Below are positions 17,159 through 28,656 of a stretch of 62,000 bases of DNA, piece after piece. The stretch lies in NCBI GenBank assembly GCA_009760855.2, contig WPIO01000001.1, positions 6,177,501 through 6,239,500 of the forward strand. The letters run 5' to 3'. Below the pieces are notes generated by a model. That model had not been told where the DNA came from, did not search any database, and was given only the letters and a program-made list of their open reading frames with translations. A program made the position numbers and the translations under genes. The DNA is from Cristatella mucedo (taxonomy: Eukaryota; Bryozoa; Phylactolaemata; Cristatellidae). How positions within the stretch are numbered: position 1 is the first letter of the stretch; each line of letters begins with the position of its first letter.

Positions 17159-17893
17159 AAGCGGCGTAGCCTACTGCCGAATCCGGTTCAGCGCGCTTCT
17201 TACGCGAAATAAGCAGGCCGCCACGAAATGAGCGATTTCTAGCGAAACCTACTTACCGTTACTAAGGGGTCGTGAGTTCGTGGAGTGAATTGAAAAGAGA
17301 TACACACAAGAATAGGGAATTTTACTGAGGTTTACTTGCAAACGCACATTGTCGCTTCGCGTCTAGCTCAGTTCTATCCTTCACACTCCTTGCGGGGGAA
17401 AATACGTCCCCACACTTAGGCTACCTACGCCTATAGTGGGGAACGACCCTAATAGACGGAGGAGCCCGAATAACTGGAAACTTAAACCCTAGCTGGAGAA
17501 CTAAGGCTCTACTTCCACCAGAAAGGCAGATATACTTCACACATTACACCGAACTCTTTCTAGTTCGCAAGGGCAAATCCCTATGACGGGACCACGTGCA
17601 CTCGCGCTCTCGCGAGCACACATACACACAAAACACAAAATGCGAGCCCCAGGCGCTCTACAATCGTATTCGGCGGCGTCCACCGAATTCTCCTGGTGCT
17701 GACTCTCTCTGCCTCCTAGATCGCTGTCCGAGACGGCCCGCCGCCTCCGTCGTTCCAAGAGAAAACCCAGGCCCACCACTGTCGGCTGGCTGGCTGGCGG
17801 TGGCAGCGACGACCACCAGCCCTCGTCGCCCTACTTTTAAAAAGCTCGCCGTGACGATGGGGTAGAAAGGCCAGCCGACATCAATCACCTCAT
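17159..17893 (-). mobile_element. LTR-like repeat, copy 1
   Basis: In reverse complement this is clearly related to 18938-19770. Shared stretches include gctcgcattttgtgttt versus gctcgcattttagtgttt; the block around agttctcc; taagtagcctaag versus taggtagcctaag; the gagtgtgaag block; and the end around ctcacgacccctt then ggtaagtagg. The order (a segment with a degenerate AATAAA-like site, then a short unique end and a splice-donor-like sequence) suggests a long terminal repeat plus leader. No TG...CA ends or internal pol region are recognised, so the class is unproven. Confidence 0.6.
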
Positions 17894-18079
17894 GATCCTA
17901 CTACGACGGCTGCGTCCTCTTGCTCAATGCTCTGCGATAGGAATCTTTCCCCCTGAGCAGTTCTTTCGCTCCCTAAAATTAAGCCAGGTCGTCGCTGTGC
18001 AACAATAAGACACATAGATTTCGTGTACATGGTGAACGCACTCGCTAGATTGTCGAATAGGCATCTCGCTGTTGGATGG

Positions 18080-18472
18080 CATACATACATACATACATAC
18101 ATACATACATACATACATACATACATACATACATACATACATACATACATACATACATACATACATACATACATACATACATACATACATACATGCATAC
18201 ATACATGCATACATACACGCATACATACATACACGCATAAATGCATGCATGCATACGTACATACATACAGACATGCATATATACACACTTGCATATATAC
18301 ACGCATACATAAATACGTACGTACATGCATACGTACGTACATGCATACATACATACATACATACATACATACATACATACATACATACATACATACATAC
18401 ATACATTCATACATGCATGCATACATACCTATAGACGTACATACCTACATGCATACATGCATACACACGTAG
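18080..18472. repeat. (CATA)n microsatellite, about 390 bp
   Basis: The array is almost pure catacata up to about 18190, then carries g and t variants (catgcatacg), then returns to near-pure. Frames reading His-Thr-Tyr-Ile or Met-Tyr-Val-Cys across it are artefacts of the repeat. Confidence 0.97.
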
Positions 18473-18545
18473 CACAGCGCCGGCCTGACTCAGTTTTAGA
18501 GTGCGTGAGAATTGCTCAGCAGGAAACACCTCTGTCCTAAAGCAA

Positions 18546-18835
18546 GGGGACGTAGAGGTCGCTGAGGTGATCGATATTGGCTGAAGTGTCAACCCTTTAG
18601 TTCCTGCTAGCAATTTGAGAATAGGGTAACGCTTGCCCAAGGTCGATGTCGCCGCCAGCCATTCTAGATTTGCTGGACGGTTTCCGTGAGAACAAAAAAA
18701 AAAGTGGGTGAAGAGCATCTGCGTTCTCGAGCTGTGAGCTAGGGGACGCAGAGGTCGCTGAGGTGATTGATAATGGCTGGAGTGTCAACCCCATTGTCCC
18801 AGCTAGTTATATAATGATAGGGTGACGCTCATTAG
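18546..18835. repeat. imperfect direct repeat, about 95-bp units
   Basis: Two copies of a segment starting ggacgtagaggtcgctgagg (18549) and ggacgcagaggtcgctgagg (about 18743). Both continue with a ggctg-agtgtcaaccc block and then a gatagggtga-like end. The spacing of about 195 bp indicates a local tandem duplication. Confidence 0.8.
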
Positions 18836-18934
18836 GTAATAATAATAATAATAATTCACTTGATAAAGCGCCCTCAGAGAACTCAATCTCTCTCTAGGCG
18901 CTTTACATTTGCTGTAAAGTGAAATGCAATTGAG
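18836..18934 (-). mobile_element. L2 3' tail fragment
   Basis: (AAT)n, then cacttgataaagcgccctca and the complement of the L2 untranslated end. It ends in gaaatgcaattg, the same upstream boundary as at 13163. It is a severely 5'-truncated insertion. Confidence 0.9.
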
Positions 18935-18937
18935 GTC

Positions 18938-19770
18938 TCTTCTTCATCTTCGGCTCCGTGTCGACACGTCACCGGTAGTTACCGGACTCGTTTCTCTGAA
19001 AGCGAGGGAGGAGGGTGGGCTGTTCGCCGGCAATTGAGGGGCAGGACGAGACAGCGCCATGAGGATTCGGTGAACGCCACTGAATACGGTAGTATAGCGC
19101 CTGTGCTCGCATTTTAGTGTTTCTTCTGTGTTTCGTGCGTTCGCGCGTGCACATGGTCTCGCCAAGAGTGCTTGGTGTAACGTGTGAGGTGTTCCTGCCG
19201 TAAGGTGGAAGCGGAGCCCTAGTTCTCCGGTCAGGGTCTAGGCTCCGGTCCGGGCTCCGTCTACTTGGGTCGCGCCCACTAGAGACGTAAGTAGCCTAAG
19301 TCTGGAGACGTGTGTCCTCCGCAAGAGTGCTTGGAGTAGTGTATGAGGTGTTCCTGCCGTAAGGTGGAAGCGGAGCCCTAGTTCTCCAGTCAGGGTCTAG
19401 GCTCCGGTTCGGGCTCCTCGTCTCATTCGGGTCATTCCCCACAATAGACTTAAGTAGCTTAAGTGCGGGGACGTATTCCCTCCACAAGAGTGCTTGTGCT
19501 GTTGAGAGCGCGTGAGGAGTGTGAAGATAAAACTAAGCTAGACGCGCCGAGACTTTGTGCGCTTGCGAATAAAGCTTCGTAAAACCCGCAATTTGTGTGT
19601 CTCGCTTTCCAATTCGCGCCGCGGACTCACGACCCCTTTAGTGACGGTGAGTAGGTCAGCGCCAGAAACTCTCGCGCTCGTTTGCGTGGCGACCGGCCTA
19701 TTGCGTGTAGACGCGCACCGAACGGCATTAGGCGCTAGGTTACGCCCCTTGGGAAGCGGCAGGTTAAGCC
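18938..19770 (+). mobile_element. LTR-like repeat, copy 2
   Basis: Inverted relative to copy 1 at 17159-17893. It includes an AATAAA (gcgaataaagcttcg near 19568), followed by tttgtgtgtctcgc, the ctcacgaccccttt block, and gtgacggtgagtagg. Copy 2 is longer because a segment of about 160 bp is duplicated in tandem inside it. No polyprotein is nearby, so it is probably a solo or remnant terminal region. Confidence 0.6.
19163..19484. repeat. tandem duplication inside LTR-like copy 2
   Basis: Unit 1 (19163-19320) and unit 2 (19321-19484) both begin with caagagtgcttgg, contain gaggtgttcctgccgtaagg and ggagccctagttctcc, and end with an aagtagc-taagt block. A third partial start lies at 19485. Copy 1 has only one unit. 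Confidence 0.9.
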
Positions 19771-20784
19771 TACTCCGCCGAGCCTTCGGCGTTGCACATC
19801 CATAGATGCATGCATACATAAAGACATTCAGACATATAGGCAGAGACGCAGAGGCAGAGGAGGGGAGAGGATAGTGCCCACGTTCAAGGCCCCAGAAAGC
19901 AGAGCGGATCATGCTACTCCAAGGGTCACTTGACCTGCTTATTAATTGGCTGTGCAGGCAACCAGACGCAGCTAGCAGCGGCTCAGGTATGCAGAGGAAG
20001 GCAGTTGACCTCTGCTAACAACGCCGTGTAGGCCGGGGAGCCGGGTCAGCTTGTGCTAAGTCTGCTGAGTCGCTGCAGGGGCGTCCTCAGAACACCACAT
20101 GATAGAAGTCGAAAGCACAATTTACTCGTTACGATGACCTAACTAAGCGTCATCATAAGTGTGTTTATACATTCTATAGGAATCTAGAAGAAAGCTGAGC
20201 TAGTGCCACGACGAGTCAATCCGCTAACGGCGGGCGGGCGCTGCAGCAGTTGAGACATTGCTGCACTTTTCGTCCGTAGAAAAAACTAACAAATTACCAA
20301 ATTACGTGCTCTCTGTGCTAAATTCAGTACGTAAACGCCTGACTTCGTAAAGGTATATGCCGAGTGACTGGCTAATGAGCTGAGAGTGGCTCGCCACAAA
20401 TTGTTACAGCGACTCCTCTTCGATCTGTTTTGTGTTGCTAGTTCCGTTACTAAAGAAGCCTGAAGCCGGCAGGGTTTATTTGTGCAGCAAACCAAATGCG
20501 ACCAGGTAGTGTTGACAGCGACTACGTGTTGCATGGAGTGAGGACGGTTCACAGGTAAGCGCGCGACCGGTCGTAGCCAGTCTCAGCCCGGCTGCAGTTG
20601 CTCGGTTTGAGCTTGGGCACGTGAGAGGGGTAAGGCTCAGATGATGCATCGCCAATGGTAACAACGAAGCCCATCGGAGTTCAGGCTCCCGGTGGCGTTC
20701 GTTCGTGTGTCGACTGGTCGCAAGAAATAAGTCACGTATATTTCATTTTTAAGCGAACGACCCGAATATGTGACCAATTCGCAG
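19771..20784. other. no gene recognised
   Basis: Unassigned sequence. The right end (about 20655-20784) leads into a candidate splice acceptor at 20781-20784. Confidence 0.4.
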
Positions 20785-21005
20785 CTCACTACAACGACGA
20801 AAGACCTGTCTTTCACCAAGCGACAATCCCTGGATACACAAGACGAATACAGAGTGCACCGGCACGCGAGAACCCGTAGCCCGTCACCAGGTGGTAACAG
20901 AATGGCATCTTCCAGCAGCTCGATTCATAACGGATCACCACGGTCTAGAGACCACAGCCCCGGCAGCCTGCGACATAGCGTCAGCTTCGAGCGGCCTCAG
21001 TGGAG
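20785..21005 (+). CDS. candidate internal exon, Ser/Arg-rich protein
   Basis: An open stretch of 73 codons plus two bases lies between a plausible acceptor (ccaattcgcag before 20785) and a consensus donor (AG then GTACGA at 21006). It reads KRQSLDTQDEYRVHRHARTR, then SPSPGGNRM, a serine run, NGSPRSRDHSPGSLRHSVSF and ERPQWR. The repeated SP and R-x-x-S sites look like a disordered, phosphorylated protein and not like random DNA. Entry phase is 0, exit phase is 2. I do not recognise the protein. It cannot join directly to the 34069 exon because the phases differ. Confidence 0.4.
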
Positions 21006-22394
21006 GTACGACAGTTTCGCCCGCCATGGCCACTTAATCTGTTCGCGTTACGATAAAACTCGTGCTCAATAATTTTTTCGAAGACTTAAAAAAGATCAAC
21101 GCGCAGGATGAGCTAAGCATGATCTAAAAGTGCTGTTAGGCAGTCGCTTTTCGAGTACGCAATGCAAGCTGAAGCAATGTGAAGCGAATGAATAGCAAAG
21201 CTTACCATGGCCACGTGCCCGAACCATCGCCTTTCTCGTGGCAATTGTTAAGCTCGTCCTGAAATGACAGAAAGTCGTAATTTTATCAAAAATTCCAGCT
21301 GAAGTCAGGTCGGCCGGCAAATCAATAGCTGCTACATTTTTGCCTTTTAGCGACTGTCTGGATAATTTGGAGGCAGCAGACTTTGGGCACTACTAATTTC
21401 GAAACTTAGTTACTGAAATTTGCTATCACTTTTTTGAAATTCTTGAAGCTAGTGCTAGCTAAGTGGAGTTGGGGAGCCAGAAGCTGAAGCAACTTAAGAT
21501 CTACGCATCGCTGTCTATTTGAACACCGAACTTGCTTAAGACACTTACAATCCGTAAGGGTCGGTACGATCCCTGCTATAGAGCCTTGTGAGAGATAGCA
21601 TATCATTTACTACCACTGACATGTGGGTTCCAGGCACTATCTAGCCTGGTCATTTCTTATACTTTTGGCATTCAGTCAGGTAATTTTCATATCATTCAAA
21701 ATTATCGTGAAATATCAGCTAATTTTAGTTGGAAAAAGCAGCCTTACGAAAGACCAGCAGGAAAACTTAAGACAGAGGAAAATAATGTTTCATGAAATGA
21801 GCAAAAATATGCGTAACCGATAATTTCTTGGTATTAAGCCATCATTACCTTCGCCTTTTCAGAAACTAAAGTTATTTTAATGTTTAAGAACCTCGTCGGC
21901 AACATGGGCTCAGTTGTGTGACTAAACTCGGACTAGTATGGCGAGGCAAAACCCTTTATTAGTCAACTCCCTAACTCGGAATTGTTGACCTAGTACATCC
22001 TGTTTTACTTAAGTTGTTTTCGATATTTCTTTAGGGATTTTAACTATTGCTATAAGGCTTAGGCTTGTGGCTCAGCTACATATTTATTTATTCAAAGCAA
22101 TCTGTATTCCTTTAAAAGACGCTAGCGCCTAACATTCGCATGAAACATCAACCATTTCAATTGCTCTGTCATGTATAAAAGAACCTAATTTGGTAAATGC
22201 TTAACCTTGATCAAACAATATTACTTCTGTCTATGATATCGGATAACATTAAAACAAATTTAGCAAGCTTTGTTACAACTCGCCCCACAATAAAAACTTT
22301 GGAATGGCAATGGAAAGCGAATGTCTTAAATGAATGCCAAATTTTGAATGACTAATCACTGAGCGTGCGAAGCCAAATAGGCAGTCTACGAGAA
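21006..22394. other. no gene recognised
   Basis: AT-richer unassigned sequence; no exon or named repeat seen. Confidence 0.4.
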
Positions 22395-22930
22395 GAGACT
22401 TTAATACCGCATATCACGGATTGAACATGGTCGGAAAAGTACGATTTGAACCATGCCAGCACATTGTCTGCCAGACTAAACGTTGTTCTCAATGGTTCAA
22501 GTAGTATATCGTGATCGGTAGTTTCGAACACACAGCAGATAGCGCAAGGATGGTCAGGGTAGTAACATTGCCATAATTGTAGCTGCTTAGGATGTTGTTG
22601 GTTACACGGAGGAGAGCAGTGTCAGTGGAGTGAAGTCTCTAAAATCCCGACTATGGCTTTTATGATAACTCACTCTTTTCAATGTGCTCTTCAAGATGCT
22701 TAGCGACAATCTTTGCCAAAAAAGAAAGAAAAGAAGCAGTGGGATAGTGTAATAGGACCTCTGAATCAAATACAGGCTTTATAAGTATCGGTCGAACGAT
22801 GGCCGATTTGAAAGACCTCATAATAACCCCGTTATCCAGAGAAACATTAAAAGCCCGAGTTATGGCTGCAAGAAGTTTTTTTTTACGAGTTAAGACCACA
22901 GAGAGGATGGTATAGGGTCTTCATAAGAGG
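22395..22930 (-). pseudogene. L2-group reverse transcriptase fragment, N-terminal part
   Basis: The minus-strand reading gives ITRAFNVSLDNGVIMRSFKS then AIVRPILIKP and FLSFLAKIVAKHLEEHI. These are the entry motifs of CR1/L2 RT. Further left, near 22500, comes ETTDHDILLEP, equivalent to the AFDTIDH block. Frames are broken. Confidence 0.75.
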
Positions 22931-23149
22931 AGCTCGTTTTACTAAAATTGATTACGGTGGACACTTCAAATCCAGAAACCCGAGAAAATTTCTTAAGCGG
23001 GGTCACAGGTTGCGGCTAAAGATTTGCTTTAGCAGGAGCTAGCTATATGGAGGCACGAATTTGTGCAGCGCTAGGTCACTTTGGAACATGACACAGATTT
23101 TGTACATATACTGTAGGAGATATCCTGGCAGAGCCATATTTAAGGGACA

Positions 23150-23765
23150 GGTTTTTCAATTTCTGAGTCGCACTAGGTTTTCCCATAAATAGTAGGTTGG
23201 TTATTTCAATTTGAGAAAGTTTGCTGCCATCCAAGTGCGGATTTCAGCTATGCATGCAGCAATTGAGCTTAGAGAGTTTGACGTACTTGAAGGCTGGAAG
23301 AGATCAAAAGATAGGCGCAGCTGTGCGTCATCGGATTGAATATAATGAAAGCCTAGATTTCGCAGTGCGATTGAATCGGCAGGAGGGGGAGTCAAAATAG
23401 TGAAAAATAAGTGGACCAAGCAAAGAGTCCCTAGGGTAGTTCGTGCTCCAGTAGCTTCTCTGATAATTGTTGCAGTTGACATCAATGCTCTAGACTATTT
23501 CACTGAGATAGGACCTAAGCCGTGGCAGTGCAGTGTCAGCGATGTCTAGGTGAGATTTAGGCGCCTGAGAAGGATTTGATGATCACTAGTATCAAAAGAT
23601 GCCGAAAGCAAGCATGGTAAAGCAAGTTCGTGTAGAGATATAATAGTAAGGGACGGCTGGACAGAGTCGGTATTAGGGAAAAGTTGTTGTCGCTGCGGAA
23701 GAATTGTACAGGCGGGTTTCACTGTCTCAGACCCCACAGCAAATGTGTATGTCGCCAAAATTCTC
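23150..23765 (-). pseudogene. second L2-group reverse transcriptase fragment
   Basis: The minus-strand reading gives SASFDTSDHQILLRRL near 23560-23600, then a degenerate YADD region (SDDAQLRLSFDLF), then IAEIRTWMAANFLKLK. The order of blocks shows this is a different copy from the one at 22395-22930, since the N-terminal RT part of that copy lies downstream of this copy's C-terminal part. Confidence 0.75.
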
Positions 23766-23923
23766 CACTGGCAGGAGGACGCTGGTGCAGTTATAGCAGT
23801 TCATTACATATGAAAGAACTAAGCGTCGACGGGCCTTGTAGGTCAGAATAATAATTTCAGTTCGTATTTGGTGATCACCTAAGAGCCTTCGTAGATTTTA
23901 TATAGCAAATAAAAAAATGCTAG

Positions 23924-24080
23924 CTGATTTAACAGCTTCTTTTTGTATAGAAGAGCATTTGCGGCTATCACCACCGCTTGCAGTGGCGATAAAGGATCGC
24001 CCACCGCAGGATTTGAACCCACGACATCGGGCCGAGGTCGTGAAAACCAACCGCCTTACCTAGTGAGCGATTACCAATCC
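23924..24080 (-). mobile_element. SINE family B copy
   Basis: Complement order gctgatttaacagcttcttt, cgcttgcagtggcgataaag, gaacccacgacatcgggccg, gaaaaccaaccgccttac. Good match to the other copies. Confidence 0.88.
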
Positions 24081-26322
24081 AGAAAACATATTTAGAGCCA
24101 ACTGCAGCGGCATTCAGAAATTGCTTGGTTGTTCAATCGATACTGCAAAGCTATTCTAACCTAAAAAAGACCCTTGCTAAATTAGGAAACTCGATAAGTT
24201 TCGAATTCTGGCCTTTTAATGGGGGGATTTGATACAAATGTGTGGCGCTAAATCTGTGGGATTGCTTTCATTCATTTGTACGATGCTCTCAGTAATCATT
24301 CCAAGCTCGATCCTGCCACCCCTCGTAAGTCCCGAGAGAGCGTCGTTGCTAGCCGGCACCGCAGATCTTCCTAGAACCTAAGGCTCTGCATTGTTTTGCT
24401 ATCAATTTGCACTGGGCGGACGATAGCAAAGCACAACTACTGTGATCAGCACCGAAACTGTATCCTAATTTGAGAAAGCAGACAAGCGCCGCACCGGTAT
24501 TGTACACAAAGCAAATTAAAAATTAAAAAGTTAAAATTTGACAACAGTTACCGCTCAAAAAATAAAAACTCGCATGCACTAGTATTTAGCTTTCGTAAGG
24601 TTGCGTCAAATTCGGGCGTCGCGTGTATGCTTTGGAGCGGCCCGAGAGCCTCGGTCTGAGCTCAGCTCACATTTGGCTCGCACCTTCAAACTTCTTCAAC
24701 TCCAACTCCTTCTTTCAACTCCTTCAAGCTTCTCCTGAAGGAGGAGGATTATATGCTTAGACGGTGCTTATTAAGCCACCATGCGGAAACTTTCTGCATC
24801 CAGCTAAGAGTTCTTTAAACCGGAAATACGAGTCTCTTTTTGAGACGTGGTCAAAGAGAGGCTTCTTGCCGAACGGTGCTCTTGCGGAGCGGCGATTTAG
24901 GCTCTCTCAAAATTGGGCATAGCCATTTCTAACGAAGTGCGTAAAAGCTCATGTTTTTTGGTGGTTCTTCTGCCCACTGAATCAGAATGCTGCTTCGAGA
25001 AGAGGCTACCATTTCTCTTAAATTTAAAGAAGCTAAATGACATGTATGGTAGTGAGGCCAATGGAGCAGCGTCAGGCGTCGCACCTTCATAGCTTCAACG
25101 TCTGTCTCCACCGGGGGCAACCGGCACCATACAAAATATATATATATATATATATCTATACATACAGATAGGGGAGGGAGAGAGTTTTATATTAATTTTT
25201 ATTATATATATATAGTTTATATCTGTGCATTATATATATATATATATATGAGCAGCTCATGGATTATGAATTAGCCTATAGATTCGCTTTGCTGAGTCGT
25301 AGTAGAATTACTGTACAGTCGTCCCTCTTTTATAGCGGTTAATCAGTTACAGACTCTACCGCTATTTGTGATTTTTTGAGAAGTAGTATTTCTGTATTTT
25401 AAAATCAAATAATTTCGTAGTTCGAGCATTGACAAAATCTGCTCACAACTCTATAAATACGTTTTTAACATTTTTAGAGCTATCTGGATATGAAATAACG
25501 CGTCTTTAGTCATTATCACACTCATATTACCTAAAGTTCTTCCTCACACACAAGGAGTGGTTGAGCGAGTGCATCTGGACTTAAAGGATTTGCGGGGGTG
25601 CTCAAATACATAGGTCTACAGTCCATACCTACAGTAGTTTTAATTTTAATTGTAATAAGGGTTGTAACTGACTCAGGGAACCGAGAGCACGCTGTATCAT
25701 TTTTACAGTCTCGATCAACCTTTCAATGAATATTATTGAAAAACCACGAAAGAGCGAAACCGGAAAAGTCGAAGGGTGAAGAGGCGAGGGGCGACTGTAC
25801 ACGCCTTTTGCATTGTCACTCCCGGGCGTACTGCTCGCCATTTTGCCACGAGGCAGACTTTCTCGCTTTAACTAGTAGAGACATATAACTTCAAGTAAAA
25901 GGTTCATGTTATAAATCAGCTCTGTTGGTTGCTCAGCGGCGACGACCAACGAGTACCACCAACTGTAGTAGCAGATAGCCTAAGAATATGAACATTTGGC
26001 CGCGTCGTTCCTGGTTGCTCAATCGATGGTTTACATGCGGGGTCATATCGGCATGAGAGTTCAACGCGTTCTGCGGTATGAAAAGAGTTGCTACTTTTTT
26101 ATTTGCTAGAAAAGGTTGCTAGTGCAGGGGATGCATATGGCGCGAGAATTCGGCGCAGTGCCAGTTTTAGAGGGTGCTACTAATTTACATGGGGACCACC
26201 AGTTTTAGAATTTCTATACTGTGAACTCTTTTCAGGTATATCTAAAGATTGTTTTTGCACGGTGCGAGCATCTCCGTGCTCTTACAATTGGGTACGAGCT
26301 ACTTAATAAGTAAACTTAATGG
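24081..26322. other. no gene recognised; short TA runs
   Basis: Unassigned AT-rich DNA with short (TA)n runs near 25137-25155, 25204-25213 and 25232-25250. Minus-strand frames near 24929-25120 and 25629-25841 have no domain features. Confidence 0.4.
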
Positions 26323-26474
26323 TCAGCCGATTCAACGGCCTCAATCATGTGGCGGCAGAAAAGTCTAGTCGCTATTACCCTCTCTTGTATTGGGCAATAC
26401 AGAATGGCCTTACACAGGAATTCGAACCCACGACCTGAAACGTGGAGTGCGAACACCTTATCCCTAGGCTAGGA
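26323..26474 (-). mobile_element. SINE family B copy, diverged
   Basis: 3' end complement gtcagccgattcaacggcct and head complement gaacccacgacctgaaacgt are present. The body between them is shortened and altered. Confidence 0.65.
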
Positions 26475-27496
26475 TCTATTTCACGCTGCGTACCTTTGGC
26501 ATAGAATTCCCAAAAAATCCTAAACCGTTTAAAGAGTTAAACTAGCAGTAGTTTGATGCGAACACTTAAAATAATAAAAATATAAAAGCAAAAGTTGTAG
26601 AGGGATATAGATCCTTTCTGTCCGAAAGGATTACGAAAACGGGGCCTTGACCTTGTGCCGTGCTATCGAATTAAAACATAAAGCGCCCTTGGCAAAACTT
26701 GTGGCTGTACCCTTTGCTAGAACGGTAGGCACCTTGGGTATCCCATACTTTAAAGACTTTCTAGATGGCCGTCAGAATCTAAGATGGATGTTTCTCTAAG
26801 CCTCTCTCACTTCGGCTCGGCTCCTCGTGGGGGACACCCATATTACGAACTTGACAGAAGTTTGGTAATCCGCTCGTTGTAGTAATGTATATGAATGAAA
26901 ATTACGAAATGATAAAACGATCTAGCCGATTGCATGTGGAAATTGGCTAGGTTTCTTTTTAACTCGACACATTCGAAGCCAGTGATGCCTCTCCTTGTAA
27001 GTTGCTGTGAGCTCTTCAATTAAGTATGAACGAAAGATCTTCTTAGTCACGGCTCAAAATCACGGTTTTCTTAAAGTCGATCGCCATAGAGAAATATAAG
27101 CAGCAGAGTTTTCCGCGAGTCACAAAAAATACCTGAAACTAAAGGAAACTAAGAAAAAGTATTTTGCAATTATAAATATCGCTTAAAGTGTGGGGCTCGG
27201 TTTCCTACCTTACGTTGGCGAGGCATCACTTAGGATGCTTACGCAGGAGGCCAACAAGCAGTCACGCACTCATCGTTCGTCTTCTGAACTGTCATCCGCA
27301 GGCGGCTGACCCTCTAAATAATCCGGGAAGAGCTATGCTGCTGCCGGAATTTAAAAAACAGCTCAGGCAGCCGCCAACGCAGCGATCGAGGGCATGTTCT
27401 GGACGTATAGCTGGATTGATGTCCGGCTCACCTGCTCCCGCGTTGCGTTAAGTGAGCCGTGTTGTGTCTGGCCCAGCCTAACTGATCTCAACGTAC
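26475..27496. other. no gene recognised
   Basis: Unassigned sequence; becomes GC-richer from about 27190. Confidence 0.35.
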
Positions 27497-27566
27497 CGCA
27501 TGCTAATCGCCCACTCTCGTTGAATGCCTGCTCGTCGCTGTCCCTCTTCAGCCAGTCGCTCTGCTT
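27497..27566 (-). CDS. candidate 70-nt internal exon
   Basis: On the minus strand a good acceptor (gatctattgcag) precedes 27566 and a consensus donor (G then GTACGT) follows 27497. The 23 codons between, phase 0 in and phase 1 out, read KQSDWLKRDSDEQAFNESGR then LACG, which is charged and protein-like. No neighbouring exon was found and I do not recognise the product, so it may be chance. Confidence 0.3.
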
Positions 27567-27609
27567 CTGCAATAGATCTAGATATGGAGCTGAGTCGTCG
27601 GCGATCAGA

Positions 27610-27716
27610 AATGCTCGCCGAAATCATAAGCCATTCAAAAGCCAATCAAAATCATAAGCCAATCAAAATCATAAGCCAATCAAAATCATGAGCCAATCAA
27701 AATCATAAGCCATTGA
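27610..27716. repeat. 17-bp minisatellite
   Basis: About five units of ccaatcaaaatcataag, with variants (catgag, ccattg), in direct tandem. The unit carries CCAAT in every copy. Confidence 0.88.
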
Positions 27717-28513
27717 GAGAGGTGAGGATGAACCTTCCGAGCGCGACGACAGCCGAATTTGCAGTGCCTCATTAATGCCGCGCCTTCATGCTCGCCCGCG
27801 TGGGCACATTTTTGGAGTTGGTTACTCGCGTATTTCGGAGTTGCGATGTCCTCTTTCCCTTTTCCCTCGCGCTGGACAGCCGTAGTCGGTCCCTTACCTA
27901 CGGATCGCGAGAGCGATCGTTTGGCGTAGTTCCTTGGACTTCCTCTGAGCCAGCTGAGGCTCAGCTGGTAAAGTCGCTCGGCTGTTCTTCGAATGCGCAT
28001 ACGGGCCTACGTGTACACGGTAAACGCACTGAACGTCGTGGCCAGTGCCACACAGTGGCCAGTGGCCGCACACAGTGGCCAACCCCCCTTTACCGACGTC
28101 CTACATATGCTACTCTGCTCAAGCCTCAAGCACCTGCCCAAGGGACGAGAAGCTGAAGCCCTTTCTTCCGGCGATGCGCACCTTGGAGGTGAGGCACGGG
28201 GACCCTCCTCCCCCCGAACAGAGCAATGCATCTCGGCCTACAATATTTACTGCGAAATCACCTGCGAAGCGAACCTGGGCTGCTGTTTAGTTTGGCAAGA
28301 ACAACGCGAGCGTGGCCCGAGCTGACTGGCGAAGTCGGGCTGCCGACACTCTGTTCCGCTCAGAGCAGCAGCAGCCCGAATATCAGCTGGCTAGACATCG
28401 ATTCTGCAACCGCCGTAACCGAAAGGCGGCACTAGCTCGTCTCCCCCTGCTCGTGGCCAGGCATCTGGGCTCGAGCTTCAGTGGCATGCTTAAGAGCCGC
28501 GACGGCACACTGC
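27717..28513. other. GC-rich stretch, possible coding but unproven
   Basis: A plus-strand frame near 28140-28187 reads RDEKLKPFLPAMRTLE and ends exactly at a strong donor-like GTGAGG. No convincing acceptor precedes it. A small repeat, acacagtggcc, occurs twice near 28050-28080. I do not call a gene. Confidence 0.25.
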
Positions 28514-28656
28514 GTAAGGCGGCTGCTTTTCACAGCCTCGTTCCCAAGGTCGTGCGTTCGAATCATTCGATGGGCGATCCTTTATTACAGCTGCAAGCGG
28601 CGGTCATAGCCGTAAAGGCTCTTCTGTCGCTACACGAAAGGGCTGTCGAATCAGCT
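28514..28656 (+). mobile_element. SINE family B copy
   Basis: Head ggcggctgcttttcac, B-box region aggtcgtgcgttcgaatc, body ctgcaagcggcggtcatagc, 3' end gctcttctgtcgctacacga then gctgtcgaatcagct. Confidence 0.88.

Noticed and set aside
18080-18472. CRISPR-like or satellite array with spacers
   Set aside because: It is a 4-bp microsatellite with point variants and no spacers.
17890-18475. Six long frames of His-Thr-Tyr-Ile or Met-Tyr-Val-Cys type, up to 178 codons
   Set aside because: They arise from the (CATA)n array, which lacks stops in most frames.
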